A stretch of DNA of 64,000 nucleotides from Kingdonia uniflora. Lineage: Eukaryota > Streptophyta > Magnoliopsida > Ranunculales > Circaeasteraceae. Under the pieces are notes generated by a model. It ran no database searches, was not told where the DNA came from, and worked only from the letters and a program-made list of their open reading frames with translations. Position numbers and translations under genes: made by a program. Below, one piece after another: positions 34,280 to 45,329 of this stretch (position 1 is its first letter; each line of letters starts with the position of its first letter). The DNA lies in contig JACGCM010001129.1 in NCBI GenBank assembly GCA_014058105.1, forward strand, positions 4,971,001-5,035,000. The letters are read 5' to 3'.

Positions 34280-34600
34280 CATGTTGTTGTCGGACATTCA
34301 ACGTTGAACCTCATATCGACAACAACCACAAATTGTCTCATATGAAACGCTCGACAATTTGTCTGTCGCAGATGCAGTGTTCGACAATTATGGTGTAGCT
34401 TATATTGTCGTGCATTGTATATTTTGACAATTACTACGAAATGCTCAACAATTACCCTGTCGAAGATGCAATGTTCGACAATTACGATATAGCTTCTATT
34501 GTCGTGTAGTGCATATTTCGACAATTACTTGTTACTATTTCCATATTGCCCCTACTCCATAGTTAAAAAAATGTCGACCATCGCAACATTTCGACATTTC
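34280..34600. repeat. TGTCGA/TCGACAAT repeat cluster 6, with ~97-bp tandem unit
   Basis: Two tandem copies of about 97 bp (starting near 34345 and 34438) each contain CTCGACAATT or CTCAACAATT, GTCGCAGATG or GTCGAAGATG, TTCGACAATTA and TATTGTCGTG. Single extra motifs flank them. The cluster lies about 600 bp inside the right end of the MULE. Confidence 0.75.
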
Positions 34601-34989
34601 CTGCAAAATCCAATAATAAAAAATTTAGAGCACCCCACTAACCTGTTCACTCTAGATGTTGTCTTGTAGGTGTAGTCCCAATATACTATACTGAAACAAC
34701 AATGTGAATTTAGGTATGCAATTCTTGAAGACAGAGGCGCAATTGTCTCAAAAACCCTTCTTCATACCATTGCTCTACAAGCACATCAAATCAACCCAGA
34801 CTCAAAATCACAAACCTAAAATTCGGAGCCCACAATCATAATCAAAATCAAAACACCACAATCATAATAACAGCCCCAAAAGAATGAGAGAGAGTCGTAC
34901 CTCAACCGGAGATAAGACGGGAAGAGGGAGAGAGTCTTACCTGTATTCGTATTCGTTTAAATTTGAATTTCGTGAAGAGAGACTGGGAG

Positions 34990-35185
34990 TTACGAGAGAT
35001 AAGAGGGGAAGAGAGAGAACAATTGTCTTACCTCATTACCACGTCATATCTCCAGTTTAAATTTAAATTTGAATGTTGTCCACCTAGACTTTTTTTTTTC
35101 CTCCCTCAAAAATGTCTTACGTCATCAAGTTGTGTGTTGCGAGGGTTGGGTGTAGTGTTTTTGAGTGTATGCGAATCCTTCTCTC
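34990..35185 (-). repeat. Right terminal inverted repeat of the MULE
   Basis: It is the inverted counterpart of 236-425, ending GCGAATCCTTCTCTC before the duplicated AATGTCTAA at 35186-35194. Confidence 0.86.
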
Positions 35186-36139
35186 AATGTCTAAATCACC
35201 GGATACATTCAGCATTTCCGGTGTTAAAACGCCTAATCATTCACCAATTATATTTCCAAAAAAAAAAAACTCTAAATTTCCAGTCTTCTTTTATAAATCT
35301 GTCTAAGAAAACGACGGACCCGTGGTACGCATAACGCATTGATCTTGAGATTCTCTTTCTTTGGCATTGTTATGAGTAGTTTTAAAGCTTATCAATGGCG
35401 TCCACGAAGATATATTGGGTGGTTTGCGGGAATCGATCTCTAAGCATTCTTTCGACAATCCTCTCTACATGGTAATCAACTTCATATCTATGATTCAAAT
35501 TATTAGATCTGATTGTAATCACAAACTGCGAAGATCATAAGTTTCAATTCTGTTTGTGTGACATTATGTTATGTAGTTTATTTGTTGACTATATGATTGA
35601 AGATTTTAGTGGGATGAAGTAACTAAGATTGATCAGATGATCTCAAGGTAATGGTTGTTCAGTGTTAGCTTGAAATGTTTAGTTATTTGATCCGTTTATT
35701 GTGTTCCTAACTAGTTAAAATGTAATCAAAATAAATAAGTTACTGAGTATCATTAGGCTAAATGGAGGGAAATAAAAACCCTTCTCCATGCAATGACATC
35801 TCTAATAGATGAAATCATCTATTTCATTTGTTTGGTTTGGATATGAAAAAATGAAGGAAAATTCTTTAGACTATGTTTATTTGCATGCAATAGGCGTTTA
35901 CGAATAACAAAATTCGTTCTTCATTTCTCGTCTGCGAATGTAAAAATGTTTTATTAATTTTCTTGGGCAACTTTTGAGGTGGAAAGAATAAAACCCAAAG
36001 GTGAACGAAAAAGTTAAACAAATTCGAGAAGACCCTACCACACATCAGATCTGCTATAACTAAATCCTTCCGCGCATCACAAGATCTTCAAACCCCACAT
36101 TGATAATGATGAGTTGATGACCAATACAAAATTGTCGCA

Positions 36140-36265
36140 TATTTGTTTTTTTTTTTTTTTTTTTGCAAGGCAAGCCGGTTTTATATAGAAATCGGTAACC
36201 CTGAGTTTCCAATCCCATGAGGTTTCGAACCCCACGACCTCTCTCTAGGTGGAGAGGTACAACCA
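36140..36265 (-). mobile_element. SINE-like element with poly(A) tail
   Basis: Read on the minus strand, a tRNA-like segment contains GGTTGTACCTCTCCACC and the B-box-like GGGTTCGAAACC. A body of about 60 bases follows, then an A-run (about 36144-36163). The layout fits a tRNA-derived SINE inside an intron of the V-ATPase pseudogene. No clear target duplication was found. Confidence 0.5.
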
Positions 36266-38495
36266 TTCTTTGTTAATAATGAATGCTTCGACGATCTTTT
36301 TCTTCCCTTCCTTCCACAAAACCCATCCAATCATATACAGGGTAAGGTCTCGCAAAATTTATAAGATATTCATTTTAAATGGCTTGTGCCATCACACTTT
36401 TAATGATATAATAAGACCTATTCAAAATATCCAAGAAACATCAAAAAAAGTAAGTAAATAGTTCTAAAGCTCCATTGCATCCAAAAATGTAGAAGTAGGC
36501 GATTAGTGGTCTCACCCGTCATACCATAATATACTATAATAGGTATCAAGGGTCGACATCAATACATTGCCTTAGTTCATCACTAGTTATTCACCTCCAA
36601 ATCACAGAAAGAATTGCTACTCTTGATAAAATCTCATTCCTCTAGACCAAGCATCTCGGGAAGTGAACGCTTAAATACCCACCTCTTGTGCTCCTAGCTT
36701 CTACCCAATTACGCACATCGATCTCTCGTGAATTTACTATTTTCTATTTGTATTCTTTTCCATTTTTCGTCCCATCCATATCATAATTGAAATGGCTTTT
36801 CAAATCATAAAGCCATGATCCCCCAATTCCCTATCATGGGCTTATCTAGATTTTCATGGCTTCCCTTATTCCAAAATTCCATGTCTAGATTATCTTGGTC
36901 TAAATTTTTTCTATGAATTTGTTTTTTTCCTAATGTATTGTAGTTTCTAGATTTTCTGTCCAAATCTTCCAGGTATATTTCTCCAGATTCACTCAATACA
37001 AAGTTTCCCTCTCTAGATTGTTCATATACAGATGCTCTCTATCCATATACTACCCCCCCCCCTAATGCTCTCTTTCTAACTTTTAAAAAACCTCTCTAGA
37101 TTCTCTTAGTCAAAATTTTCTCTACAGGCCAACTTTGTCTCTAGACTCTCCCTCTTTCCATACAAGACATTTCTCGGACGGAAGTAATATATCATGGGAC
37201 AGGGGTTTTTCTCAAAAGCAATTATTTTGGGTAGATTATGTTTTGGACTTTTTGGCAAATAAATTTTATAAGTAAACTTTCTCAAAATCTTCGTAAAAGA
37301 GAAAATAGACTTCCCAGGGTTTGAAAAGGAAGTACTTTTCCTCCATTTCACCAAATGCGTGGAAATAAGAAACTGTATTTCTTTTCCCTGAAATTTCTCA
37401 CAACCGAACAGGCAAACATGGGAAACTGATTTTCCGGGTTCTTTACTTTTTATACAAACCAAAACAGTTTTGGTCCAGTATTTAGTCAGTTAGTTGTAGT
37501 TTAATTGTAAGAAGACAAGTTTTATATTTCATACAAAACATTGGAGACGAGACGATCAAGAATATAAGGTAATAGCTGGTAATGCTGCTATTGGAGAAAT
37601 TATCTCCAGTTTACACACATAGCTGTAAAACTAACTGTAGACTCTTTATTTCCTTGAACTTTTGTGAAAGAGTCATTGATCCCCATAGTCTGAAAGTCAT
37701 TTCTCTGAGCCTGTCTCTTAGAATAAATTACAGTAGAAACAACATGGGTCAAATTAGGTAGATAGATTTACTTTACTAATTGCACCTTTGGAGCAAAATG
37801 CGCAGGAGTTGCGAGGGCCAAACTAAATAACTGCATTATAAAGAATTAAACTCTTGGTTAAATGATTTAATTTACTTAAAATCCTGGTCAATAAATAGTT
37901 TCCTCAAGGGACATTTGGAGAATCCTTTGGGATCTCTCGTTGAGTCGTTGTGTGCCATTGGCTGGGTTTTTTTGAGGTATTGAATACTTGGCGCTTTGGA
38001 AGACTGAGCACTTCACTCTTTGTATTGGCCATCTACTTTCAATGTTTTGAGGACTTAGTTGTGAGATGAAGGGTCATTGCTCTGTCGTATCACTGGGAAC
38101 TATTTTTTTTCCCCTTATGTTGAGCTTTTTTCTTTCTTTTGCACAGGGCTCTCAGATTTTTTTTGCTTCATTAGTCAATAAATATTCTTACCTCTTCAAA
38201 ATGAAATTTGACATAACCTGACACATTGTTTGGTAACGTTGAATTGTCTATTTGTTGATTTTTCTGTTGTAGTTTTATTCGATTGAAGTCTCCTTTGTGA
38301 AATTAAGTTTTCTGCATTATATGTGGTAGGTCCGAGTTGCCGAGTATAACAATTTTTGCAGTCAGCTTAATGCTCTAAACCGAAAGCAAAGCAGAAGGTA
38401 TGATAATTTGTTCACAGGCATAGTATAATAATAATAAATATGTGTATTCCAATATTACCCTTATCAGTTACAAATAGAATGCTGGAAGAAAGAGG

Positions 38496-38653
38496 CACGT
38501 CTATTCTCCCCGCTGTCTCTAGCTGTAAGCATGTTGGTCGCTACAATATCTTATATGAAGTAATAATTGAACACCACGTCTATACTCCCCGCTGACTCTA
38601 GCTGTAAACATGTTGGTCGCTACAATATCTTATATGAAGTAATAATTAGACAC
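38496..38653. repeat. Tandem duplication, 79-bp unit, two copies
   Basis: The copies start CACGTCTATTCTCCCC (38496) and CACGTCTATACTCCCC (38575) and run through GTTGGTCGCTACAATATC to AATAATT. They differ at only a few positions, so the duplication is recent compared with the surrounding pseudogene decay. Confidence 0.88.
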
Positions 38654-39773
38654 TGTGTTCTCAAAAAATAATAATTGGACACTGTTAGCATTTTATTTTC
38701 GCACAGACTATTAAATTTGGATTCAGCATAGTGCCTCTTTTCTCCAGTATTCTACTTGTAACCCATAGGGGTTACCTTGAATGCATCTTCTGTTATGGAT
38801 TTACGTGGCACATCCATAGCTGATCTAAGTCTCTGCTCATTACAGCTTAGCTGTTCGGGATCTTTCTAATTTAATAAAGCCACGTCAGAACATTTAATGA
38901 CACTTCTTGCAGTTGCTCTTAAGTATTCACAAAAAGGACTGGCTGTCTAGCTATGAAACAGTGACCACCTGTGTGGTACGATCTCCTTTTCTTTTTCCTT
39001 TTTTTTTTTATTATTCTTTTTGTGTATTTTATTAAAAGATTTTTCAAATTTATCTATATGATACACACTTCCCGCAGTTTATTTTCTGTCCAATTGGAAA
39101 TCCGAAGCTGAAGTTATAGTTGGTCTTGGAGGCGAGGCTGATACTCATCCATATGTCTCGTTCACTATCAACATCACTTGATCTAAATAAAGGCTCGATG
39201 TCTCTGTCCAATCAAATCCCGAGTTAGAGGGTTAATTTCCACCTTGTAGAGCAATGGGTTAGGATATAAGGTATTGTATATTACTTCTAAAACATAATTC
39301 TTATGTTATTTATTTATCTATGCATGTTTGCTTGATCTTATCTTCGAAATGATATTTTTAATAAAGGTAGAGCTTTAAGAACATCAAACTACTTGATGTT
39401 TATGTTCTATAAATTGTATGTATAAACCTGTAACCTCATGTAAACTTATCAAAATCTAGAGAAATTTGCAAATTGCCGGTGACATACTCTTACTTTCAGT
39501 CCTTATAATGCTAGTAATTTAGTCAACATTTCTAATAGATTAATCAAGTTAACATTTAGATCGTGGGTCCTAATTTTTTGTATTTCTCCCAGTTTAGCTC
39601 AATAAACATTAGAATACGTAAATTATGAGAGCTATCTTATTTCAAGATCTACATTTTCCCTCATAATGCATAAAAGTGCAACACAGATCCTTGCAGCAGT
39701 AGGGTACTACCGTAGATTCAGTAGTAGAAGAGCTGTATTCCAAAATAGAGTTTGTTGAATAAAATATCCTTAA

Positions 39774-39919
39774 TGCTCTGCTTGGTATTCCGTTTATACC
39801 TCCACATATCAAGGAATTTCGTTTATTTTTTTTGATCCAACCGTTGCTAACTAATTGATCAAGAAAATAAACAATAATCCTTGATTCGTGGAGCTATAAA
39901 CGGGATACCAAGCAAAGCC
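39774..39919. mobile_element. Tourist-like (PIF/Harbinger) MITE, 146 bp
   Basis: The element folds back on itself over about 50 bp per arm. The ends are TGCTCTGCTTGGTATTCCGT and the reverse complement GGCTTTGCTTGGTATCCCGT. A TAA target duplication flanks it (39771-39773 and 39920-39922). The GG-TTTG-TTGG-type terminus with a TWA duplication is typical of Tourist MITEs. Confidence 0.82.
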
Positions 39920-39922
39920 TAA

Positions 39923-42900
39923 GTTTGTGGTAGATGGACTTGGTTGATAAGTTTGTATATGGCGAAGAATCTAATTTGTGAATGAAAACAATCTCTATCG
40001 TTTTGTAATAAAGTACAAAAATAACTTTATGTGGTGCTATAACTTGATCATCTTACGACCTTTCTTCTATCTATGACTTTGGAATTTCTTCCCTTTGCGC
40101 GATGATGAAGAAGAAGAAAAATGTTTAATGGGGCTTAGACTAAATAGGGTGGAGGAATTTGGGGATCTTAGGATTAATTTTATTTCTTGCTTGTGAGGCT
40201 AAGGTAAGTATGACGTAGATAATGAATTTGGGGATCTTGACGGAGGCTTGATGTGGTTTCTTGTTTGCACGTGGATCCTTTCCTGGGTGAGTTCCTTTTC
40301 TTTTTTCTTACATGAGTGAAGTTTAAGATCCCGTTCTTTAAGATCTTGATTTTATATATGTAACATTACCCCCTTTTCATTCCCTTATCCTTATTTTCGG
40401 TTCTTGATTGTAGTTAGTCAGGTGTTTTAAGTAAAGCATCGAAGTGTCTTTGAAATCTTTACGCTCCTTGTGTACACGTAATCTACCATAATAGTCCTTT
40501 TATTGTCAGTGTTTGTTTCTCTTCTGCATCAGATTTGGTTTTCTTGTGGGTATAAGATCTTTCAGGCTATGGTGTCACCCTCTCAGTTTCCTGAATTGAG
40601 ATTGATGGTGAGCGTTGGAAGAGGCTTGAGTATAGTTGGAGATTTTCCTTGTGTAAAGTTTCTTTTGTTTGTGAATTTGGATTTGCTCATAATAGGGGGA
40701 AAGGTTAAAATTCGAGAGGTTGTCCCTGTGAGCTTTCAGATTTAAGGGTTTGTAGGGAATTAAAGAGCTGAATTGAAGACAAGATCCAGTTACCTTCACC
40801 AAACAAAAAAATAAATATAATCTGGTCGATAATGGACCAAGAATAATAGAAGCAACATTCCAAAAATAACATTAAATGCAATAGGACAAATATACTTGTT
40901 CGTTCTTGTGGACAACATTTGTAGTCTTTGTATCACTTGCCCATCATTTGAAGGCTAAGTCCCATCAATATCTAACAACCATATAATTTGATGGGCCTAA
41001 TTTCTGTCTATGGAGTGTAATGATGGATTACTTGGTGGATTGTCGACATTGCTCTATTGCTTCTGTACCCAATTCCTGAAGATATCTGTTTCTGAACAAA
41101 AATCTAAAGAGGAACATACTCTGTTTAAAAAATAAAAATTAAAACCTGAAAATTAGTAGAACAATATCACGTCGTCATAACACCATCGTCCCAACTTTCC
41201 CTTCTTTTTACTTTTAAAAAATGAAAAAAATAATCTTGTGTACATAGGGCAACTCACATCAATATTTATAAAATATATGGAGTTAAGATTATATATTTGA
41301 AATAGAAAATAAATTCTAAAGCAACAAACAAAAAGAAAAAGAGTGGTTATCAAGTGTCTTGAGTTCAGTCCATCTTTCTCAAAGCCCATTCCTAGATACA
41401 AGTGATCAAGAAACCATCTAATTTCGTTGGTCTTCATTCATGTTTCAGTGCTTTGGTACACAAAGGAGACAAAACAATTGAATGAAGAACAGGCCATGAA
41501 GGCAACCATGGCCTAAAAATCCCAGCATCACCATGTGTATCCTCTCTCTTACTCCCTCTCCTTTTCAGAGCATTTTGACCTCTGAGTTGTTTTCTAGTGT
41601 CACTTGGATGGAGGCTGTCGGAAAGACAAACCCCACCGGTGATGTCTAGTGTTTACAATGTTTCATTTCTGATTGGCGTGTCCGTGGAGCCTACACGGAA
41701 TTCTTAAAAAATATTGTGTGAAGATAAGCTATGGGCTAATAAACAAGTATCATCCACACATAATATCATTCTAATCGATCAATATTTGCTGCAGTTTTCT
41801 TAACGGACCAGACGTGCATGTCAATATATAATCCGACATTGTCACAAGGGCTTAGTATGGAAAAAAACTATTCCCCCCCCCCCCTCAATGACATTGAAAG
41901 AGTTGATGCTCTTTTTTGTATAGTGCGAATTTTGAGGACATTGGTCTCTCCCAAACAAATGGACGATGATAGATGACAATGACATTGATATATCATCCGT
42001 TCCATGATTATCTTAATCTAAAACTTGTGTCTAGACTCTAGATTATGATCTCTGGTACATGAAAATAAGACCAAATAGCCAAGGGTGCAAGGGAAAATCA
42101 AAATGAAAGGTATCAAATAATCTCTTATCTTCACTACATTTAATGGAGGAAGAAATCCTTACAAAATCTGTTCCAAAATTGAGAAATATTACAAGCACCA
42201 ACTAGATCAAACAAGATAAAATTAACTTATGTTGAAAGGCAAAGCTAGCTCTATGCTCGAGTTTGTTTCTGCACTGGATCTTAATAAAATGAAAGGGAAT
42301 AAACAAAAAAAAATGGTAAATATTCAGTAGTCTCTAATCATACATTGTTTATTAGATTATCTTTGATTTCTTCTTCATCCTTAAAGTTGTATTAGAGATT
42401 AAGTCTGAGATAGAGATAGGTTGTCTTCTATTTTTGTCATTAGTATCAACTTTATTCCATTAGGTCTACTTAGCTTCCTTTTGGAGGACAAGATGGTTTC
42501 TTTTTCTCTTCTTTTAGTATTTTCGTAGACAATTTTATCATATAATATCATTAGTTTGTATAAAAAAGGTGGAACTTTTCCTCCAATAAATATTCGGATT
42601 TTGTTTCTTAACAACCAAAAAATTGTTTGTTTACCCTTTGTTAAATGGTGTTAGTTAGAGTAGATAATTGGTTGTTAAAAAGCAGTCGCAGAAGTTAGAC
42701 AAATAGGTTGAAATTGCAGTTTTTAGTCCACTTGGGTTGGGATTCTTTTCTTATCATTCTAGCGTATTCTTTTCTTTACCATTTTTGGTCGAGCTTTTGC
42801 AAGGTAATTGAAAAACTTGTAGTCACCATCTTCTACTACTTGGAATAAACTCTTCTATTGCCATTCTCTCGTGATCTCTGGAGTTATTGGTTTACCGATT

Positions 42901-43640
42901 CATTGGTTATTTGACGTAAAAGTTATATATCAAAGAGTTAAGATTGGAAACACACTTTAGAGAACACATGGAACTTGGAAATATATGATTATTGTACTTG
43001 GTTCTCTTGTAAGGCTGTAAGAATTATGTTGAAAGCTTACTTTGAGAGATCAAATCCAAACAAACTGTTTCATATGAGAGGATTTAGGTATCTTGTTTCA
43101 TAGACGCTATGTGCAACAACAGTAGAGAAGGTATTATAAATAAAACCCACAAACAAAAATCAACAACAGCATAACTACTATAGTCCAATCAAGTAAACAT
43201 ACAGCATCTTTACAAAATCATTTTGCAATGATCATATATAGTCACTTATATCTCAGATATTATTTATGTAACTCAAACTACTACGACTCTACAAGCTCTT
43301 GGATGAGCCTTGAGGATTCAATTGGAAGCAACAAATAGGTCTACACAAGATTTGGTTTTATTTGGTCGGTTGCTTGTGTCCTCTTGTTCTTCCTCCCTTC
43401 CTTTTCTTTCCCTTTTATTATCATCTTCAAACATTATGACCCACTTTCAATTATTTATTGGGCTTGAATGGGAAGAAGCTTTAATTTCAAGTGGGTTTCA
43501 TTCTCTGCTGTTGCTGCAGTTGCATCTCCTTATAGAACAAATGATTATTGAACAAATGTCAGGACAAAATACCTTGAATTTTATATCATTGAAAACATGA
43601 GATTTAAGAATTACCAATGCTAGTAGGGTTTATATTTAGT
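39923..43640. other. Intergenic spacer, no gene recognised
   Basis: The longest reading frame (40503-40745, plus, about 80 codons starting MSVFVSLLHQIWFSCGYK) shows no known motif and no convincing promoter. A C-run lies at 41874-41884. Nothing else is supported between the V-ATPase pseudogene and the bHLH gene. Confidence 0.45.
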
Positions 43641-43643
43641 ACT

Positions 43644-45221
43644 CTATTGGAAAGAACACAAGTTGATGAACCCACATTGATTTATGAACCTTTGTCTCTG
43701 CTCATCCATATCCCATATGAGATTTTCATTATCCTGAAAAGGACATATTTTACATGTTAGCAGATATGTCTTTATTATTATTATTATTATTATTCCAATT
43801 TTGATGTTTTATATTGAAATAGTAGATGAGTAGGAGTAAAATAGATATTTTATGTACCTGAAAAGAATAATTACTTCTTGTGTTGAAGGTTGTTGTAGTG
43901 TCGCCCAAAACTGTGGGTTGGGCAGAGCTAGATAGTTGCATAGGTGGTAGTGTCGATGCCAAGGTATTTGGCTTCTGAAATTTCATGTTATAAGCAAAGG
44001 ACCCTTTAGCATCAAGTAAAATAAATGATAAACTTAAGGAAATTAAACAAACTATAGATAAAAACATAAATAATTGGAAGCATCTACCTCTGATTTAACC
44101 TTGATGTATTGAAGTCTGCTCCAAATTGACTTAACATTGGATGTACAGAAGTAAGCTTCATTGAGAGGAACTTTAAAACGAAATGTCATATGAGAGACAG
44201 ATTAAGAGAGAATTTGATCTTTTATGTATTAAGGATTTTTGTTACCTCTACTTGATACTGTAGGGACTGAACGTAGTTAATTATCTCATCCAGCATATGA
44301 GCCTTACCAAACACCTATAACCAAAAAAAAGAAAAGACCACATGAGACAAATAAAAAAATAGAATAAAAAGTTCATTTCTAAAAGAAAACAGTAGAGACC
44401 TCGAGAGAGTAAAAACTGAATTTACCTTGTCACAACCAGGAACAAGACCTTGCAGTAGCTTCATCCTTCCACTAATTTTCTCTCTTCTTACCTGAAAATC
44501 CATTCAGGAAACATCTTAAGGACATAATGGAGTGTGGGGTTAATGAGGAATTAACAATATGAGAGTTAAAAGTACCCTTTCTGCAAGGCTGTGACTATCT
44601 GTTGCTTCACCTCTCCTTGCTCTTACATGAATGTAGCCACTTGGAGGCTCTTGAGAGACTTCCTTCTGTTTTTTCCTCTCTGTGTTCCTCTGTTTATCCT
44701 CTGTTTCTTTCATTTTCTTACTACATTTCTTCGTCTTCTTAGCTTTAGCTTCCTTCACAGGCTAAAATAAAAAAATAAAAGTCAATACCAAAACTGAAAA
44801 CATAAAGAAATAAGAAAACCCAAGGTTCGGAATTTTTCAGAATTCACAAGAATTTTTACTTATTTACCTGAGATTGAGCAGAACTCAAGCAAGAGCCATC
44901 TCTTTCCTTCCTCTTCTTCTCACTTGGAGTCTCTTTGTCGAACACTTGATTTCCAACTTCAACCTCAACAGCCATTAAACAATCAGTTTTGTTTGTTTCA
45001 GTCACAGTTGGTTCATGATCACTAGGGAGTGGCATTGTTGTGTTGTAGTTTTCATGAATTGTAACAACTGGAAACTCTTGAAGTGTTTCGGATGGATAAT
45101 AGGGAAAAGAAGAGGTACTCATTTCTCCTTCTTCAAATAAATTAGACATCTTCACAGAAGTGTTTGGGAGGAAAATTGAGCTAAGAAGAAATGTGGGGTC
45201 TTGGTATGGAAACCCTGCCAT
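43644..45221 (-). CDS. bHLH transcription factor (bHLH137 / BEE-HBI clade-like), 7 exons
   Basis: A nuclear DNA-binding regulator; relatives promote growth in brassinosteroid and gibberellin responses. Exons on the minus strand: 45221-44868, 44761-44576, 44491-44426, 44314-44246, 44170-44088, 43974-43858 and 43733-43644, each with GT/AG signals. The start is MAGFPYQDPTFLLSSIFLPN. Exon 2 is Lys/Glu-rich and ends in the basic region (YIHVRARRGEATDSHSLAER). The H-E-R contact residues for E/G-box binding are kept (HSLAERVRR). Helix 1 is EKISGRMKLLQGLVPGCDK; helix 2 is HMLDEIINYVQSLQYQVEF. The C-terminus ends DEQRQRFINQCGFINLCSFQ, as in bHLH137. Length is about 320 residues. Exon 5 as drawn has 83 bases, which leaves the frame two bases out for exon 6 although exon 6 itself is clearly coding in phase 0; either a splice site differs from my choice or there is a small lesion. 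Confidence 0.9.
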
Positions 45222-45319
45222 TTTGGTTAGAACTTGGTATCAATGTAATGGTGGACACAAGTTGTGAGTAATGATAGGGTAGTCAAGGAAGAGAGTCTGA
45301 GACAAATAATAGGGCAGGT

Positions 45320-45328
45320 CTATATAAA
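45320..45328 (-). promoter_or_regulatory. Possible TATA box of the bHLH gene
   Basis: On the minus strand TTTATATAG lies about 100 bp upstream of the ATG at 45221, in reasonable position for a short 5' UTR. It also reads as TATATAAAG on the plus strand, so its direction is not certain. Confidence 0.4.
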
Positions 45329-45329
45329 G

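Larger units (their letters stand above)
236..35185. mobile_element. Giant Mutator-like element (MULE), about 35 kb, with nested insertions
   Basis: The two ends are inverted copies of each other. The left end reads GGGAGAGGATTCACATACAC and the reverse complement of the right end reads GAGAGAAGGATTCGCATACA. Similarity continues with gaps for roughly 180-200 bp. Perfect 9-bp target duplications flank both ends. Inside are a FAR1-type MULE transposase remnant on the minus strand and a PMD gene remnant on the plus strand. The length is inflated by a 13.8-kb gypsy element, a 2.6-kb copia element and Helitron-like material; the MULE-native part may be about 13-15 kb. Both coding genes carry in-frame stops, so the copy is probably not autonomous. 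Long-TIR MULEs carrying extra genes are known in plants. The boundaries are seen directly; the family name is inferred. Confidence 0.88.
35395..39181 (+). pseudogene. V-ATPase subunit C (VHA-C/DET3-like) pseudogene
   Basis: VHA-C links the V1 and V0 sectors of the vacuolar proton pump. Exon 1 (35395-35471) encodes MASTKIYWVV, then ISKHSFDNPLYM in another frame, because about 49 bases are missing between them. The exon at 38330-38397 encodes VRVAEYNNFCSQLNALNRKQ. The exon at 38846-38975 keeps LAVRDLSNLIKP and KKDWLSSYETVTT but is frameshifted and has stops. The last exon (39078-39181) encodes NWKSEAEVIVGLGGEADTHP, then YVSFTINIT and a stop, matching the normal C-terminus. The exons in between, which form most of the protein, were not found. 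Introns and GT/AG signals remain, so this is a duplicated or decayed gene copy rather than a processed one. Its first ATG is about 200 bp from the MULE end. Confidence 0.85.

Noticed and set aside
36140..36265. Nuclear tRNA gene because of the GGTTCGAAACC box
   Set aside because: It cannot fold into a full cloverleaf and ends in poly(A); a SINE fits better.
37106..37462. 118-codon minus-strand frame in a V-ATPase pseudogene intron
   Set aside because: It has no recognisable motif, and similar low-complexity TTTTCC/GGAAA text surrounds it.
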